A stretch of DNA of 64,000 nucleotides from Synergistes jonesii. Its GTDB lineage: Bacteria; Synergistota; Synergistia; Synergistales; Synergistaceae. Shown here in pieces: positions 24,984 to 33,560 of the stretch. The notes under the pieces are model-generated. The model worked only from the letters and a program-made list of their open reading frames with translations, was not told where the DNA came from and did not search any database. Both the position numbers and the translations under genes were made by a program. How positions within the stretch are numbered: position 1 is the stretch's first letter; each line of letters starts with the position of its first letter. The stretch lies in the NCBI RefSeq assembly GCF_000712295.1, contig NZ_JMKI01000031.1, positions 62,001-126,000 of the forward strand. Direction: 5' to 3'.

Positions 24984-27272
24984 ATGATGGATATTAATAA
25001 ATTAAGAGATCAGAAGAACGCCATCCGTCGTCTGGAATCTATCTCTAAAGTAACAGGCAGCACTTCTTACCTTGATGATATGGAGATGCAGGGTATGTCT
25101 TTTGGCAGTATTATAAGAAGTCCATACCCGCATGCGAAAGTATTATCCATAGATATCGAAGCGGCAAAAAAAATCCCTGGTGTTCTGGGCATTCTTTGTC
25201 CCAAAGACGTGTCTCATGTCAAATTCAACTGCTGCGGCTTCTTACCGGCCGACTCCCTGATTAAGGACGAGGAGATCCTGACAATGCATCCGCGCCATGA
25301 AGGGGATCGTATCGCAGCAGTAGTCGCTGAATCATATGAAATCTGTAAGAAAGCCATGAATGCTATCAAAATTGAATATGAAGTGCTGCCGGCTCAGATG
25401 ACAATTGACGAAGCGATGAAGGAAGGTGCCCCGTTAGTTAATCCTGACGTTTACGATACGAACTGCTTTTATCACAAGATCGGTGAAAGAGGCAAAATTG
25501 ACGACGGGTTTGAAAAGAGCGATTACATTTTTGAAGGTACTTACCGTACCCAGACGGTTCATCCAATTCCTATGGAGCCGATCTCCTGCATTGCCCACTG
25601 GACGCGCGATGAAAAACTGCTGATATGGGCAAATTCGCAGACTCCGTATCAAGATCGTCGTATATTAGCAGAAGAATTTGGTCTGCCAGAGTGTGATATT
25701 ATCCTTCATAGAGCGACTATCGGCGGCGGTTTTGGCCAAAGGGAAGAGCTGCACAATCAGGATGTAGCCTCTGCCCTTTCGCATCTGATTTACCGTCCGG
25801 TTAAGATTGTTAACGAGAGAAATGACGAGATGATCTCCACCGCTACAAGACACGCCTCTCTCTCCAAGGTTAAGATGGGCGTTAGTAAGGATGGCAAATT
25901 GATTGCCTATCAGCATACCATGTATACTAACGCAGGGGCTTACTGTACACACACTCCTCTTGTAACAGGCGCTCCGGACAGAAAGTGCCCATACCACATG
26001 CCGTATCTACGTTTCGATGGCATTGGCGTCCTCACCAACGGCCCCGTCTCAGGTGCTTTCAGAGGTTATGGGAACCCACAGGTCAGCTTTGCCAGGGAGT
26101 CTCTTATCAACGACTTATGCCGTAAAATGGGTTGGGATTCCGTTAAATTCCGCTACGATAACGTTTGCAAGCCAGGCGAAAAGATGCACGCGAACAAAAT
26201 TCTTAGCACCTTCCCTGCTGATCAATGTTTTGAAAACGGGCTGCGCATTCGTAAAGAGATAGACGCAAATGAAGGGCTTCGCGACGACGATGAAGTAAAA
26301 GAAGCCTGGGGTATGTCGCTTATCAGTCACACAAGCGCCGTTTCCTCTCTAGAGACGCTCTGTGCCTCCAGCATCATCTGCAATCCGGACGGCACGGTCA
26401 ATCTGATGTCCGGTACCGTAGATATGGGACAAGGAATCGAAACAGCTCTTGTGCAGGTAGTTGCTGAGAAATTTGGCATTAATGTAAAAGACATAACACA
26501 TGCAGCACTGGACACCACTTCAAGCCCCTATAACTACGGTAGTTTTTCCAGCGGGCAGGCCTTCCACTCCGGCAACGCCGTAGCCGCGGCTTGTGAGGAC
26601 GTCATAAGCAGGATTAGGACAGAGCTGGCAAATTTCTATCATGTCGACGAAGAAGACGTCAATTTTAGAGACAAAAAATTCCAGATCGTATGCAGAGGGC
26701 AGAACCTCGGTTTCAAAGAAGCGATTCAGATAATCGCCAACCGATGCCGAGGCACATTTATCATGGGCAACGCCGTAGTTGGACTGCAGGATGCACCAGA
26801 ACCATTCAGCCTTTGCTGGGCCAAGGTCGCCTACTACAAGAAAGAAAAAGCAATTAAAGTTACTCATGTTATCGAGAGCGTCGACATAGGTCGCGTAATC
26901 AACCCAATGATTGTAAAGGGGCAACTCGAAGGCGCCATCCAGATGGGCGTTGGGTTTTCTCTCATTGAAGACCTTGAAATAGACAAGTTAAGCAAGAAGG
27001 TTATCACCGCCGACCTGTTGAATTACAGGAACCCGTTAATCGTCGACATGCCGAAGATTCACTTATTTGTAGCTGACAGTTACGAACCTTACAGCGCCAA
27101 CGGCTGCAAGAGCGTAGGCGAACTTGGTGTCATCCCGGTCGCAGGGGCTATTGGCGATGCTGTAAGCAACGCTTGCGGGTGGGAAATTACCGAGATACCG
27201 TTAAGTCGTCAATTCTACGTCAAAAACTCCCGTTGCGACGGCTTTTTTGAAGGAGGGATACAGAAATGCTAA
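24984..27272 (+). CDS. Molybdopterin catalytic subunit of a molybdenum hydroxylase
   Basis: The 762-residue large subunit of the xanthine dehydrogenase family. It has the substrate and Moco loops TIGGGFGQREELHNQDVA, GAFRGYGNPQVSFARESL and TVDMGQGIETALVQV. The proposed active-site glutamate lies in CKSVGELGVIPVAGAIGDAV near the C-terminus. It starts four bases after the small subunit and overlaps the FAD subunit by seven. The substrate cannot be read off. Known relatives act on purines, N-heterocyclic carboxylates, aldehydes or 4-hydroxybenzoyl-CoA. The nearby YqeB homolog hints at a selenium-containing Mo site. Confidence 0.92.
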   Translation: MMDINKLRDQKNAIRRLESISKVTGSTSYLDDMEMQGMSFGSIIRSPYPHAKVLSIDIEAAKKIPGVLGILCPKDVSHVKFNCCGFLPADSLIKDEEILTMHPRHEGDRIAAVVAESYEICKKAMNAIKIEYEVLPAQMTIDEAMKEGAPLVNPDVYDTNCFYHKIGERGKIDDGFEKSDYIFEGTYRTQTVHPIPMEPISCIAHWTRDEKLLIWANSQTPYQDRRILAEEFGLPECDIILHRATIGGGFGQREELHNQDVASALSHLIYRPVKIVNERNDEMISTATRHASLSKVKMGVSKDGKLIAYQHTMYTNAGAYCTHTPLVTGAPDRKCPYHMPYLRFDGIGVLTNGPVSGAFRGYGNPQVSFARESLINDLCRKMGWDSVKFRYDNVCKPGEKMHANKILSTFPADQCFENGLRIRKEIDANEGLRDDDEVKEAWGMSLISHTSAVSSLETLCASSIICNPDGTVNLMSGTVDMGQGIETALVQVVAEKFGINVKDITHAALDTTSSPYNYGSFSSGQAFHSGNAVAAACEDVISRIRTELANFYHVDEEDVNFRDKKFQIVCRGQNLGFKEAIQIIANRCRGTFIMGNAVVGLQDAPEPFSLCWAKVAYYKKEKAIKVTHVIESVDIGRVINPMIVKGQLEGAIQMGVGFSLIEDLEIDKLSKKVITADLLNYRNPLIVDMPKIHLFVADSYEPYSANGCKSVGELGVIPVAGAIGDAVSNACGWEITEIPLSRQFYVKNSRCDGFFEGGIQKC

Positions 27273-28234
27273 TCTTGACAAATTTTGCCTACTATCAACC
27301 TACAACGACGGCCGATGTGCTGCCGTTAATAAAAGACGGAAATATAATCATTGCCGGTGGTTCGGACCTGATTCCCCAGCTGAAATGTGCTTCGATCCCC
27401 GCGCCGGAAGGCCTTGTCGATCTATCTGGCGTGGAAGAACTTCAAAAAATAGAAGAAAAAAATGACGGTATCCATATTGGAGCGATGACGACTTTAGCTC
27501 ATGCAGCTAAAAACGAGACAATTTCAGAGAAACTCCCGGCTGTCGCTCAGGCGGCAAGAAATGTTGCCGCGCCGCAAATCAGGAACAGGGGTACCATCGG
27601 CGGCAATGTCCTTCAGTCCAGACGTTGCTTCTATTATAACCAAACCAAGGAATGGCGGCAGGGTATCCCACGCTGTTACAAAGTCGGAGGCGACCGTTGT
27701 CTCCAGATCCAGAACTCACCCATATGCCGCGCTATCTACTATTCAGATATGGCTCCGGCATTGCTGGCATATAATGCTCAGGCTGTCGTCAATATCGACG
27801 GCAAAGACCAGACGCTTAGCTGCAAGGATCTCATTGAAGCACATTGTCAGGACCATGACGAAAAGAAAATGCTCATTAAGGAGTTCCTATTCTCCAAAAA
27901 CAGTTTCAGCGGCGTTTTTTCATCATTTGTCAAATACAGCCTCAGAGGCAGTATTGATTTTCCGGTCATCAATTTTGCCTATGTATGCGGGCCTGATACT
28001 TTGCGCATTTTTGTAGGAGGCATTGCCACACAAGTGATCGAACTTGCGGATACGGAAGCTTATCTGAAGGAACATGGGAAAGGTTTCACGGAATCGGCGG
28101 CTTTGGAAATTGCACTCTCAGAAATGAACAAAAAGAATCAAGTTATACGTGAATCCGGAATCTCTGTGCAGGTAAAACGTGGGACGTTCCGTTACATTGA
28201 AACAATATTGGCGGACATCAAACGTCATATCTAA
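27266..28234 (+). CDS. FAD subunit of the molybdenum hydroxylase with an extra four-cysteine loop
   Basis: The 322-residue FAD-binding medium subunit has IIAGGSDLIPQLK and RNRGTIGGNV as flavin motifs. Unlike ordinary xanthine dehydrogenase medium subunits it has Cys121, Cys137, Cys145 and Cys154, spaced 16, 8 and 9. As I recall them, the beta subunit of Thauera 4-hydroxybenzoyl-CoA reductase binds a [4Fe-4S] cluster through cysteines 122, 138, 146 and 155, the same spacing. The enzyme may therefore handle low-potential electrons and could work reductively. It overlaps the large subunit gene and precedes dctP. Confidence 0.9.
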   Translation: MLILTNFAYYQPTTTADVLPLIKDGNIIIAGGSDLIPQLKCASIPAPEGLVDLSGVEELQKIEEKNDGIHIGAMTTLAHAAKNETISEKLPAVAQAARNVAAPQIRNRGTIGGNVLQSRRCFYYNQTKEWRQGIPRCYKVGGDRCLQIQNSPICRAIYYSDMAPALLAYNAQAVVNIDGKDQTLSCKDLIEAHCQDHDEKKMLIKEFLFSKNSFSGVFSSFVKYSLRGSIDFPVINFAYVCGPDTLRIFVGGIATQVIELADTEAYLKEHGKGFTESAALEIALSEMNKKNQVIRESGISVQVKRGTFRYIETILADIKRHI

Positions 28235-28274
28235 TATGGGATTCCGGTTTGCGATAAATAAGGGAGGTTCTATC

Positions 28275-29285
28275 ATGAAAAAACTATTCGTACTGGTCGG
28301 TTTACTGGTTTGTCTTGTGTTGGCAATAAGTGGCGTTTCCTATGCCGCCGATATGCCGAAGGTGTCCGCAACGTTCTGCAATATGCTGGCACCTGATCAC
28401 CCGCAGAGCGCCGCAGCGAAGATTCTGGCTAATGAGGTTGCCAAGGAGACGAACGGCAATTTTACGATTGGGCTCCAGTTTAACGGCGCCCTTGGTTCGG
28501 ACGCTGAAACTGTAGAGGCAACGATTATGGGAACAATGAATATGACTGGCCCGTCGGCTGCTACGCTCGCCACAGTTGATCCTAACTGGTATATCCTTGA
28601 CGTACCTTATGTATTCCTTTCCAAGGAACAGGCAAGAAGAGCTCTTGACGGCGATTTGGGCAAATATCTGTCTGACAGCCTTGAGAAGTCTCACGGTCTT
28701 ATCTGCCTCGGCATCGGCGAATCAGGAATGCGCAACCTGTCGAACAACAAGAAAGGAATCAAGGCGGTATCCGATCTGTCAGGCATGAAAATCCGTGTGC
28801 TTGAGAACAAATACCACATTGCCACATTCAAAGCTCTAGGTGCCAATCCTACGGCTATGGCTTTTGCAGAGGTCTATACGGCATTGCAGACGCACCAAAT
28901 TGACGGTCAGGATAACCCAATTACCATCACTTGTACGAATAAGTTCTACGAAGTCCAGAAATTCTACACATTGACGCAGCATATGTTCTGTGCTAACACT
29001 GTCTGCGTTAATGCGAAATGGTTCCACTCTCTTCCGGCGTCCTATCAGAAGATCCTCCGCGACGCAGTAAAGCATATGATAGCAGAGCAGAGGAAACTGG
29101 TTGATAAGTCTGAATTAGCCAATATTAAAGAGATGCAATCCCACGGTTGCGAAATCAACGAGCTGACACCTGCTCAGAAGACACAATTTGTAAACGCCAC
29201 AAAAAAAGTCAGGGATGCTTTCGTAACTGAATATGGCAAAAAGGGACAAACGATGCTTGACCTCGCCGCAAAATACAAGAAATAA
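28275..29285 (+). CDS. dctP: TRAP transporter periplasmic substrate-binding protein DctP
   Basis: A 336-residue solute receptor with a cleavable signal peptide (MKKLFVLVGLLVCLVLAISG, cleavage after SYAA near residue 25). It has the DctP-family core, including GMKIRVLENKYHIATFKALG, whose Arg normally binds the substrate carboxylate, and AFAEVYTALQTHQIDGQDNP. It therefore probably captures an organic acid. The start ATG 28275 has AGGGAGG upstream. A stable hairpin follows, then dctQ and dctM. The substrate is likely that of the neighbouring molybdenum hydroxylase or LarA-like enzyme. Confidence 0.93.
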   Translation: MKKLFVLVGLLVCLVLAISGVSYAADMPKVSATFCNMLAPDHPQSAAAKILANEVAKETNGNFTIGLQFNGALGSDAETVEATIMGTMNMTGPSAATLATVDPNWYILDVPYVFLSKEQARRALDGDLGKYLSDSLEKSHGLICLGIGESGMRNLSNNKKGIKAVSDLSGMKIRVLENKYHIATFKALGANPTAMAFAEVYTALQTHQIDGQDNPITITCTNKFYEVQKFYTLTQHMFCANTVCVNAKWFHSLPASYQKILRDAVKHMIAEQRKLVDKSELANIKEMQSHGCEINELTPAQKTQFVNATKKVRDAFVTEYGKKGQTMLDLAAKYKK

Positions 29286-29311
29286 CTAAGGATTATTAGT
29301 TTGTATTACGG

Positions 29312-29345
29312 TGTTGAGGAAGATTTTCTCATATCTTCCTCAACA
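29312..29345 (+). repeat. Intercistronic hairpin between dctP and dctQ
   Basis: TGTTGAGGAAGAT (29312-29324) pairs perfectly with ATCTTCCTCAACA (29333-29345). No T-run follows, so it is more likely to stabilise the upstream dctP mRNA or attenuate readthrough than to terminate fully. It fits the higher demand for the binding protein over the membrane subunits. Confidence 0.65.
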
Positions 29346-29456
29346 CTGATGAAATTAGGTTCATTATGATGAAGGTAGGCATTTTTTGCGTTGATGCGTT
29401 GAGACGAATATGTATTTTTTATAGTTATGCGATCTATACATACGAGGTGTTTGTCT

Positions 29457-30005
29457 ATGAAAAGATTACTGACCTTTCTTAACAAATACATGGAAGAGAC
29501 GATATTAGTATTTGGCATTACCGTTATGATACTGGCCATTTTCTTCCAAGTAGTTACAAGATATTTCTTCAATTATTCTCTTGCCTGGTCCGAAGAACTA
29601 GCTAGATATATATTTATTTGGCAGGTCTGGCTCGCCGTACCCTATGCTGTAATCAAAGGACGCCACATTCGTCTTGATCTGCTTCCTGATATCGTAGGAT
29701 CTACAGGCAAGTTCGTCCTTCATATGATATTCTTTGCGGTTAGCGTAGGCTTTTTCGCGTTTCTGTCGTGGCAGTCGATATCCGTAGTTAAGGGGGTAAT
29801 GGCAATGAACCAGTTGACGCCTGTAATCCACATACCAAAATGGATCTGTTATTTATCCGTTCCTGTGGGAAGTCTCCTTGCCGTGCTTCGTTTCATTCAG
29901 TACGGAGCATTGCGCGTAATGCGCTTTATAAAGGATCCTAATGACTCAGCCTTATTTGTATTAGACGCAGAGGATAAAGAACTGATTGAGGAAGGAAGTT
30001 GTTAA
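29457..30005 (+). CDS. dctQ: TRAP transporter small membrane subunit DctQ
   Basis: A 182-residue inner-membrane protein with four transmembrane helices. It has the DctQ signature YSLAWSEELARYIFIWQVWL after the first helix and KGRHIRLDLLPD in the loop after the second. The ATG at 29457 follows ACGAGGTG; the frame extends 30 bases upstream without a better start. It sits four bases before dctM. Confidence 0.92.
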   Translation: MKRLLTFLNKYMEETILVFGITVMILAIFFQVVTRYFFNYSLAWSEELARYIFIWQVWLAVPYAVIKGRHIRLDLLPDIVGSTGKFVLHMIFFAVSVGFFAFLSWQSISVVKGVMAMNQLTPVIHIPKWICYLSVPVGSLLAVLRFIQYGALRVMRFIKDPNDSALFVLDAEDKELIEEGSC

Positions 30006-30008
30006 TAA

Positions 30009-31289
30009 ATGGACTTTTTGATTCTGTTTGGCTGTCTCTTTGGCCTTTTGGTTCTAGGTGTTCCTATCGGCGTTTGCCTCGGATGTGGCACACTTGCCGT
30101 TATGTTGCTAACAACTGATATGTCCGCTATGCTGTTGGCGCAAGCGTGTTTTACAGGTCTGGATTCCTTCACCCTGCTTGCAATCCCGTTCTTCGTCGTT
30201 GCCGGAGACTTCATGATGTATGGAGGAATTTCCCGTCGTTTGCTGAACCTTTTCAATGCTCTCATTGGACATGTTACCGGTGGACTTGCCGACGTTACTA
30301 CTGTCGCCTGCATGTTTTTTGCCGCCATTTCTGGTTCAGGGCCCGCGACCGTGTCGGCCATAGGTACCTTTATGATTCCTGAAATGGAAAACAAGAAATA
30401 CGACCCTGCTTTTGCTGCGGCTTTGACCGCGTGTGCCGGAGCAATTGGAGTAATTATTCCTCCAAGCATACCTTTCATCATTTACGCCGTTGCTGTCGGC
30501 AGTTCTGTCAGTGATTTGTTCTTGGCAGGCGCTATTCCCGGAATATTAATTGGTGTTCTGCTAATGGTAGTCAGTTATCTTATGGCGAAAAAAAATGGTT
30601 GGCATGGCAATGATAAAAGGGGCACCCGTCAAGAAGTATGGAAGGCCTTCAAGGATTCTATCCTGGCAATCCTTTCTCCTATTATCATCCTTGGTAGCAT
30701 CTACGCAGGTGTTTGCTCACCTACTGAGGCCGCCGTAACTGGTGTTGTGTATTCCTTCATCATAGGAGCCTTCGTATATCGTGAACTCAAATGGAAGCAC
30801 ATAGTCAAATCGATGATCGACGCAGCGCTTATCGACGGTTCCACTATTTTTATGGTCGGTATTACAACATGCCTTGGCAGGGTGCTCACGCTTAAGGCGA
30901 TACCCATCCGCCTCTGCGATTGGCTAGCGACCTTCACCAACAGTAACGCCGTTATCCTCTTGATGGTCGCAGCACTGTTGCTGATAGTCGGATGTTTTAT
31001 GGATAACATCTCAGCTACTATCATCCTAGCGCCTATCCTGTTGCCGACAGCTGTTAAGTGCGGGCTAACTCCTGTGCAGTTCGGCGTCGTTATGACAATG
31101 CTACTGGCAATCGGATTCATCACTCCACCTTATGGAATCAACCTCTTTGTGGCGAGTCAATTAAGCGGGGTGCCATTACTGAGAATAGCGAAACGGGCAG
31201 TGCCGTTGATGTTGGCTATGCTGGTGGCGTCTCTGTTCACTATATTCATTCCACAGATATCCATGGCTCTGGTATATCTAGCACATTAG
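30009..31289 (+). CDS. dctM: TRAP transporter large membrane subunit DctM
   Basis: The 426-residue multi-helix subunit of the ion-transporter superfamily, driving uptake with a sodium or proton gradient. It has the duplicated DctM features: PFFVVAGDFMMYGGISRRLL, AISGSGPATVSAIGTFMIPE, GVIIPPSIPFIIYAV and GFITPPYGINLFVASQLSGV. It completes a full TRAP system with dctP and dctQ, located between the molybdenum hydroxylase and the second LarA-family gene. Confidence 0.94.
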   Translation: MDFLILFGCLFGLLVLGVPIGVCLGCGTLAVMLLTTDMSAMLLAQACFTGLDSFTLLAIPFFVVAGDFMMYGGISRRLLNLFNALIGHVTGGLADVTTVACMFFAAISGSGPATVSAIGTFMIPEMENKKYDPAFAAALTACAGAIGVIIPPSIPFIIYAVAVGSSVSDLFLAGAIPGILIGVLLMVVSYLMAKKNGWHGNDKRGTRQEVWKAFKDSILAILSPIIILGSIYAGVCSPTEAAVTGVVYSFIIGAFVYRELKWKHIVKSMIDAALIDGSTIFMVGITTCLGRVLTLKAIPIRLCDWLATFTNSNAVILLMVAALLLIVGCFMDNISATIILAPILLPTAVKCGLTPVQFGVVMTMLLAIGFITPPYGINLFVASQLSGVPLLRIAKRAVPLMLAMLVASLFTIFIPQISMALVYLAH

Positions 31290-31311
31290 TGTTAGGGGAT
31301 TCATATGGTCT

Positions 31312-32595
31312 ATGAGAGAGTATGGCATTCCTTATTCAGATAAAATAATTCCAATTTCTTTGCCAGAAAATCAGGTAGACTTTGTAGGTGTCTTGCCAAC
31401 TGTCATGGAGATGCGTGGTTGGAATAAAGTACTCTCTCATATGCTGGATGAACCTACTGCTGGACCTGCTCTAAGTACGATGCTTCATCGTGGGAAACAT
31501 ATCGTCATCCTGGTTGAGGATAATACTAGGCATACTCCAGTGAAGGAGATCCTTCCGATTTTATGTCAATACCTTATTGCTAACGGATGTTCTTTGGAGC
31601 AAATAGAGATTCTTGTTGCTCCAGGTACTCACCGTATCCTCACAAATGAAGAACTATGGGATAAATTGGGAGCTTATGTACTGACCCAATTAAAAGTCAG
31701 CCAACATAACTACCTGGATGCAAATCAACTCAAACAGCTTGATGATGTTTTTATCGGTGACATGCGAGTTCCTATATTAGTCAACAAGATCGCCGTTGAA
31801 GCTGATTTACTTATCGGTCTAGGCAACATAATTCCCCATCCCAACGCAGGATATTCCGGCGGAGCTAAAATACTTGTCCCGGGCTGCTGCGGCGGGGAAA
31901 CTGTGTCAGCAATGCATACTGCGGCGGCATTGATGGGGTTTCTTCCTCTAGGTATGGAGAAAAATGCTTGCAGAGAGGGTCTGGAGAAAGTTGCAGACAA
32001 AGTTGGGTTGGATTTTATTATTAACGTGGTACTGAATGAAAAGAATCAGGTAGCCGACATAGTCACAGGACATTTTATTGCAGCTCATCGGGTCGGGGCC
32101 AAGAAAGCCCGCTACATTTTCGGCGTCCCCGTCAAAGAACCCGTTGATATCGTCATCAGCTGTTCCTATCCGTATGACATAGATTATTGGCAGTGTGAGA
32201 AAGCCGTCATTTCAGGATCTTTTGCCATAAAAAAGGGCGGCATCATGATTCTTGTGGCTCCGTGCTTGGAAGGCGTTGCACATAACCATGATGAGCTGTT
32301 GCAATGGATGAATTTCGATAGTAATGATTTGGAATGCCGTATCCGAAGAATCTGGGAAAATCATAGTTCAGGCGACCTAGTTGCAGCGGGCATTGCAATG
32401 GGGGCTGTACTGGCAAGAGAAAGAGCCAGCACCTATATGTACAGTAGTGGGCTTTCGATTACAGAAATCACCGGACTCGGCTATAAATGTTTTAATAATT
32501 TACAAGACGCCGTAGATACTGCCTTAAATATGATTCCCAATGGAAGAATTGGTATTTTGCCGCGCGGCGGAGATTGTTTGCCTTTTACTTTATAA
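31312..32595 (+). CDS. LarA-family nickel-pincer racemase/epimerase-like protein, paralog 2
   Basis: A 427-residue LarA homolog. All pincer-enzyme residues appear: EDNTRHTP at 69-76, His107 in APGTHR, His176 in IPHPNAGYSGGAK, Lys186 and His202 in SAMHTAA. The spacings His176-Lys186-His202 (10 and 16) equal those of L. plantarum LarA (174-184-200). It should bind the nickel-pincer nucleotide through Lys186 and racemise or epimerise a 2-hydroxy acid. It follows dctM closely, so the transported compound may be its substrate. larB, larE and a full larC are not in the window. Confidence 0.88.
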   Translation: MREYGIPYSDKIIPISLPENQVDFVGVLPTVMEMRGWNKVLSHMLDEPTAGPALSTMLHRGKHIVILVEDNTRHTPVKEILPILCQYLIANGCSLEQIEILVAPGTHRILTNEELWDKLGAYVLTQLKVSQHNYLDANQLKQLDDVFIGDMRVPILVNKIAVEADLLIGLGNIIPHPNAGYSGGAKILVPGCCGGETVSAMHTAAALMGFLPLGMEKNACREGLEKVADKVGLDFIINVVLNEKNQVADIVTGHFIAAHRVGAKKARYIFGVPVKEPVDIVISCSYPYDIDYWQCEKAVISGSFAIKKGGIMILVAPCLEGVAHNHDELLQWMNFDSNDLECRIRRIWENHSSGDLVAAGIAMGAVLARERASTYMYSSGLSITEITGLGYKCFNNLQDAVDTALNMIPNGRIGILPRGGDCLPFTL

Positions 32596-32629
32596 CTGTT
32601 TACATACAGATCGCAGGTGTATTTTTTAC

Positions 32630-33418
32630 GTGAAGAGAAATAATCTTGTAATCGTTCGTGGAGGAGGGGACCTGGCTACAGGCGTAATTTATCGCCTGTG
32701 GAAGGCAGGATTTGAGGTACTTTCCCTTGAAACAGCAAACCCTCTCGTAGTGCGCAGGACCGTATCCGTTGCTGAAGCTGTCTTTGAAGGACAATACGAA
32801 ATAGAAGATATGTGTGCTATGAAAATAAATTCCATAGATGAATGGAAAGACCGACACAAAGTAGCGGTATTGGTAGACCCTCACGGCGACTCTATAAAGG
32901 AACAATCTCCTATAATCGTTGTAGACGCAACTATGATGAAGCATTATACCGGCACGTACAAGGATATGGCTCCTTTAGTGCTTGCGCTTGGCCCCGGTTT
33001 CTCTGCGCCCGATCAAGTACATGGAGTAATAGAGACCAAAAGAGGACATTATTTAGGCAGATTGATAACTAACGGGTCAGCAATACCAAATACAGGAATC
33101 CCGGGCATGGAAATGGGGTACACAATGGAGAGGCTATTGCGGGCCCCGGCTAACGGCTACGTGAAACATATTCATGAGATTGGAGATCACGTGGAGCAGG
33201 AAGAACTTGTTGCAACCGTTGGCAAAGCTGAAGTGCGCGCTCAGATAAGTGGTATGCTGCGTGGCCTGATACATCCTAGCGTTAAGGTCCAGACGGGCTG
33301 CAAGATTGGTGACGTTGACCCGCGAAATATCAGAGACCATTGTTTTACTATTACAGACAAAGCATTAGCTATAGCGGGCGGTGTTCTCGAAGCAATTATG
33401 AGTTTTGGGTGCCGCTAA
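32630..33418 (+). CDS. yqeB: YqeB/EF2563-family selenium-dependent molybdenum hydroxylase accessory protein
   Basis: This 262-residue protein matches the EF2563/YqeB family: VIVRGGGDLATGVIYRLWKA at the start, LALGPGFSAPDQVHGVIETK and RLLRAPANGYVKHIHEIGD. It has been linked comparatively to selenium-dependent molybdenum hydroxylases that carry a labile selenium cofactor. The GTG at 32630 is favoured because AGGTG lies about ten bases upstream; the longer frame from 32540 would overlap the LarA-like gene by 56 bases. It ends the low-GC block and most likely matures the hydroxylase encoded at 24.5-28.2 kb. Confidence 0.85.
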   Translation: MKRNNLVIVRGGGDLATGVIYRLWKAGFEVLSLETANPLVVRRTVSVAEAVFEGQYEIEDMCAMKINSIDEWKDRHKVAVLVDPHGDSIKEQSPIIVVDATMMKHYTGTYKDMAPLVLALGPGFSAPDQVHGVIETKRGHYLGRLITNGSAIPNTGIPGMEMGYTMERLLRAPANGYVKHIHEIGDHVEQEELVATVGKAEVRAQISGMLRGLIHPSVKVQTGCKIGDVDPRNIRDHCFTITDKALAIAGGVLEAIMSFGCR

Positions 33419-33542
33419 ACACAGTTGCCTGCTGCTATTCACATACTTCCCGATATTCACGATGGGGCTGCTGGACCTGCTGAGATAGCCGCCCGCAAGA
33501 GGGGCTGACGCGCCAGACGAGATTATGTATCCCGATGGGGCC

Positions 33543-33560
33543 ACGGCGTCAGAACGCCGT
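33543..33560 (-). terminator. Hairpin at the end of the PII-like gene
   Basis: ACGGCGT (33543-33549) pairs with ACGCCGT (33554-33560), loop CAGA, touching the stop of the PII-like gene. No clear T-run follows. The 141-base gap between yqeB and this gene holds no clear gene. Confidence 0.4.

Noticed and set aside
33419-33507. Reading frame continuing 28 codons past the yqeB stop
   Set aside because: The YqeB family normally ends near the TAA, and the extension has no start or known motif. It may be a trace of a lost gene, but there is too little to claim.
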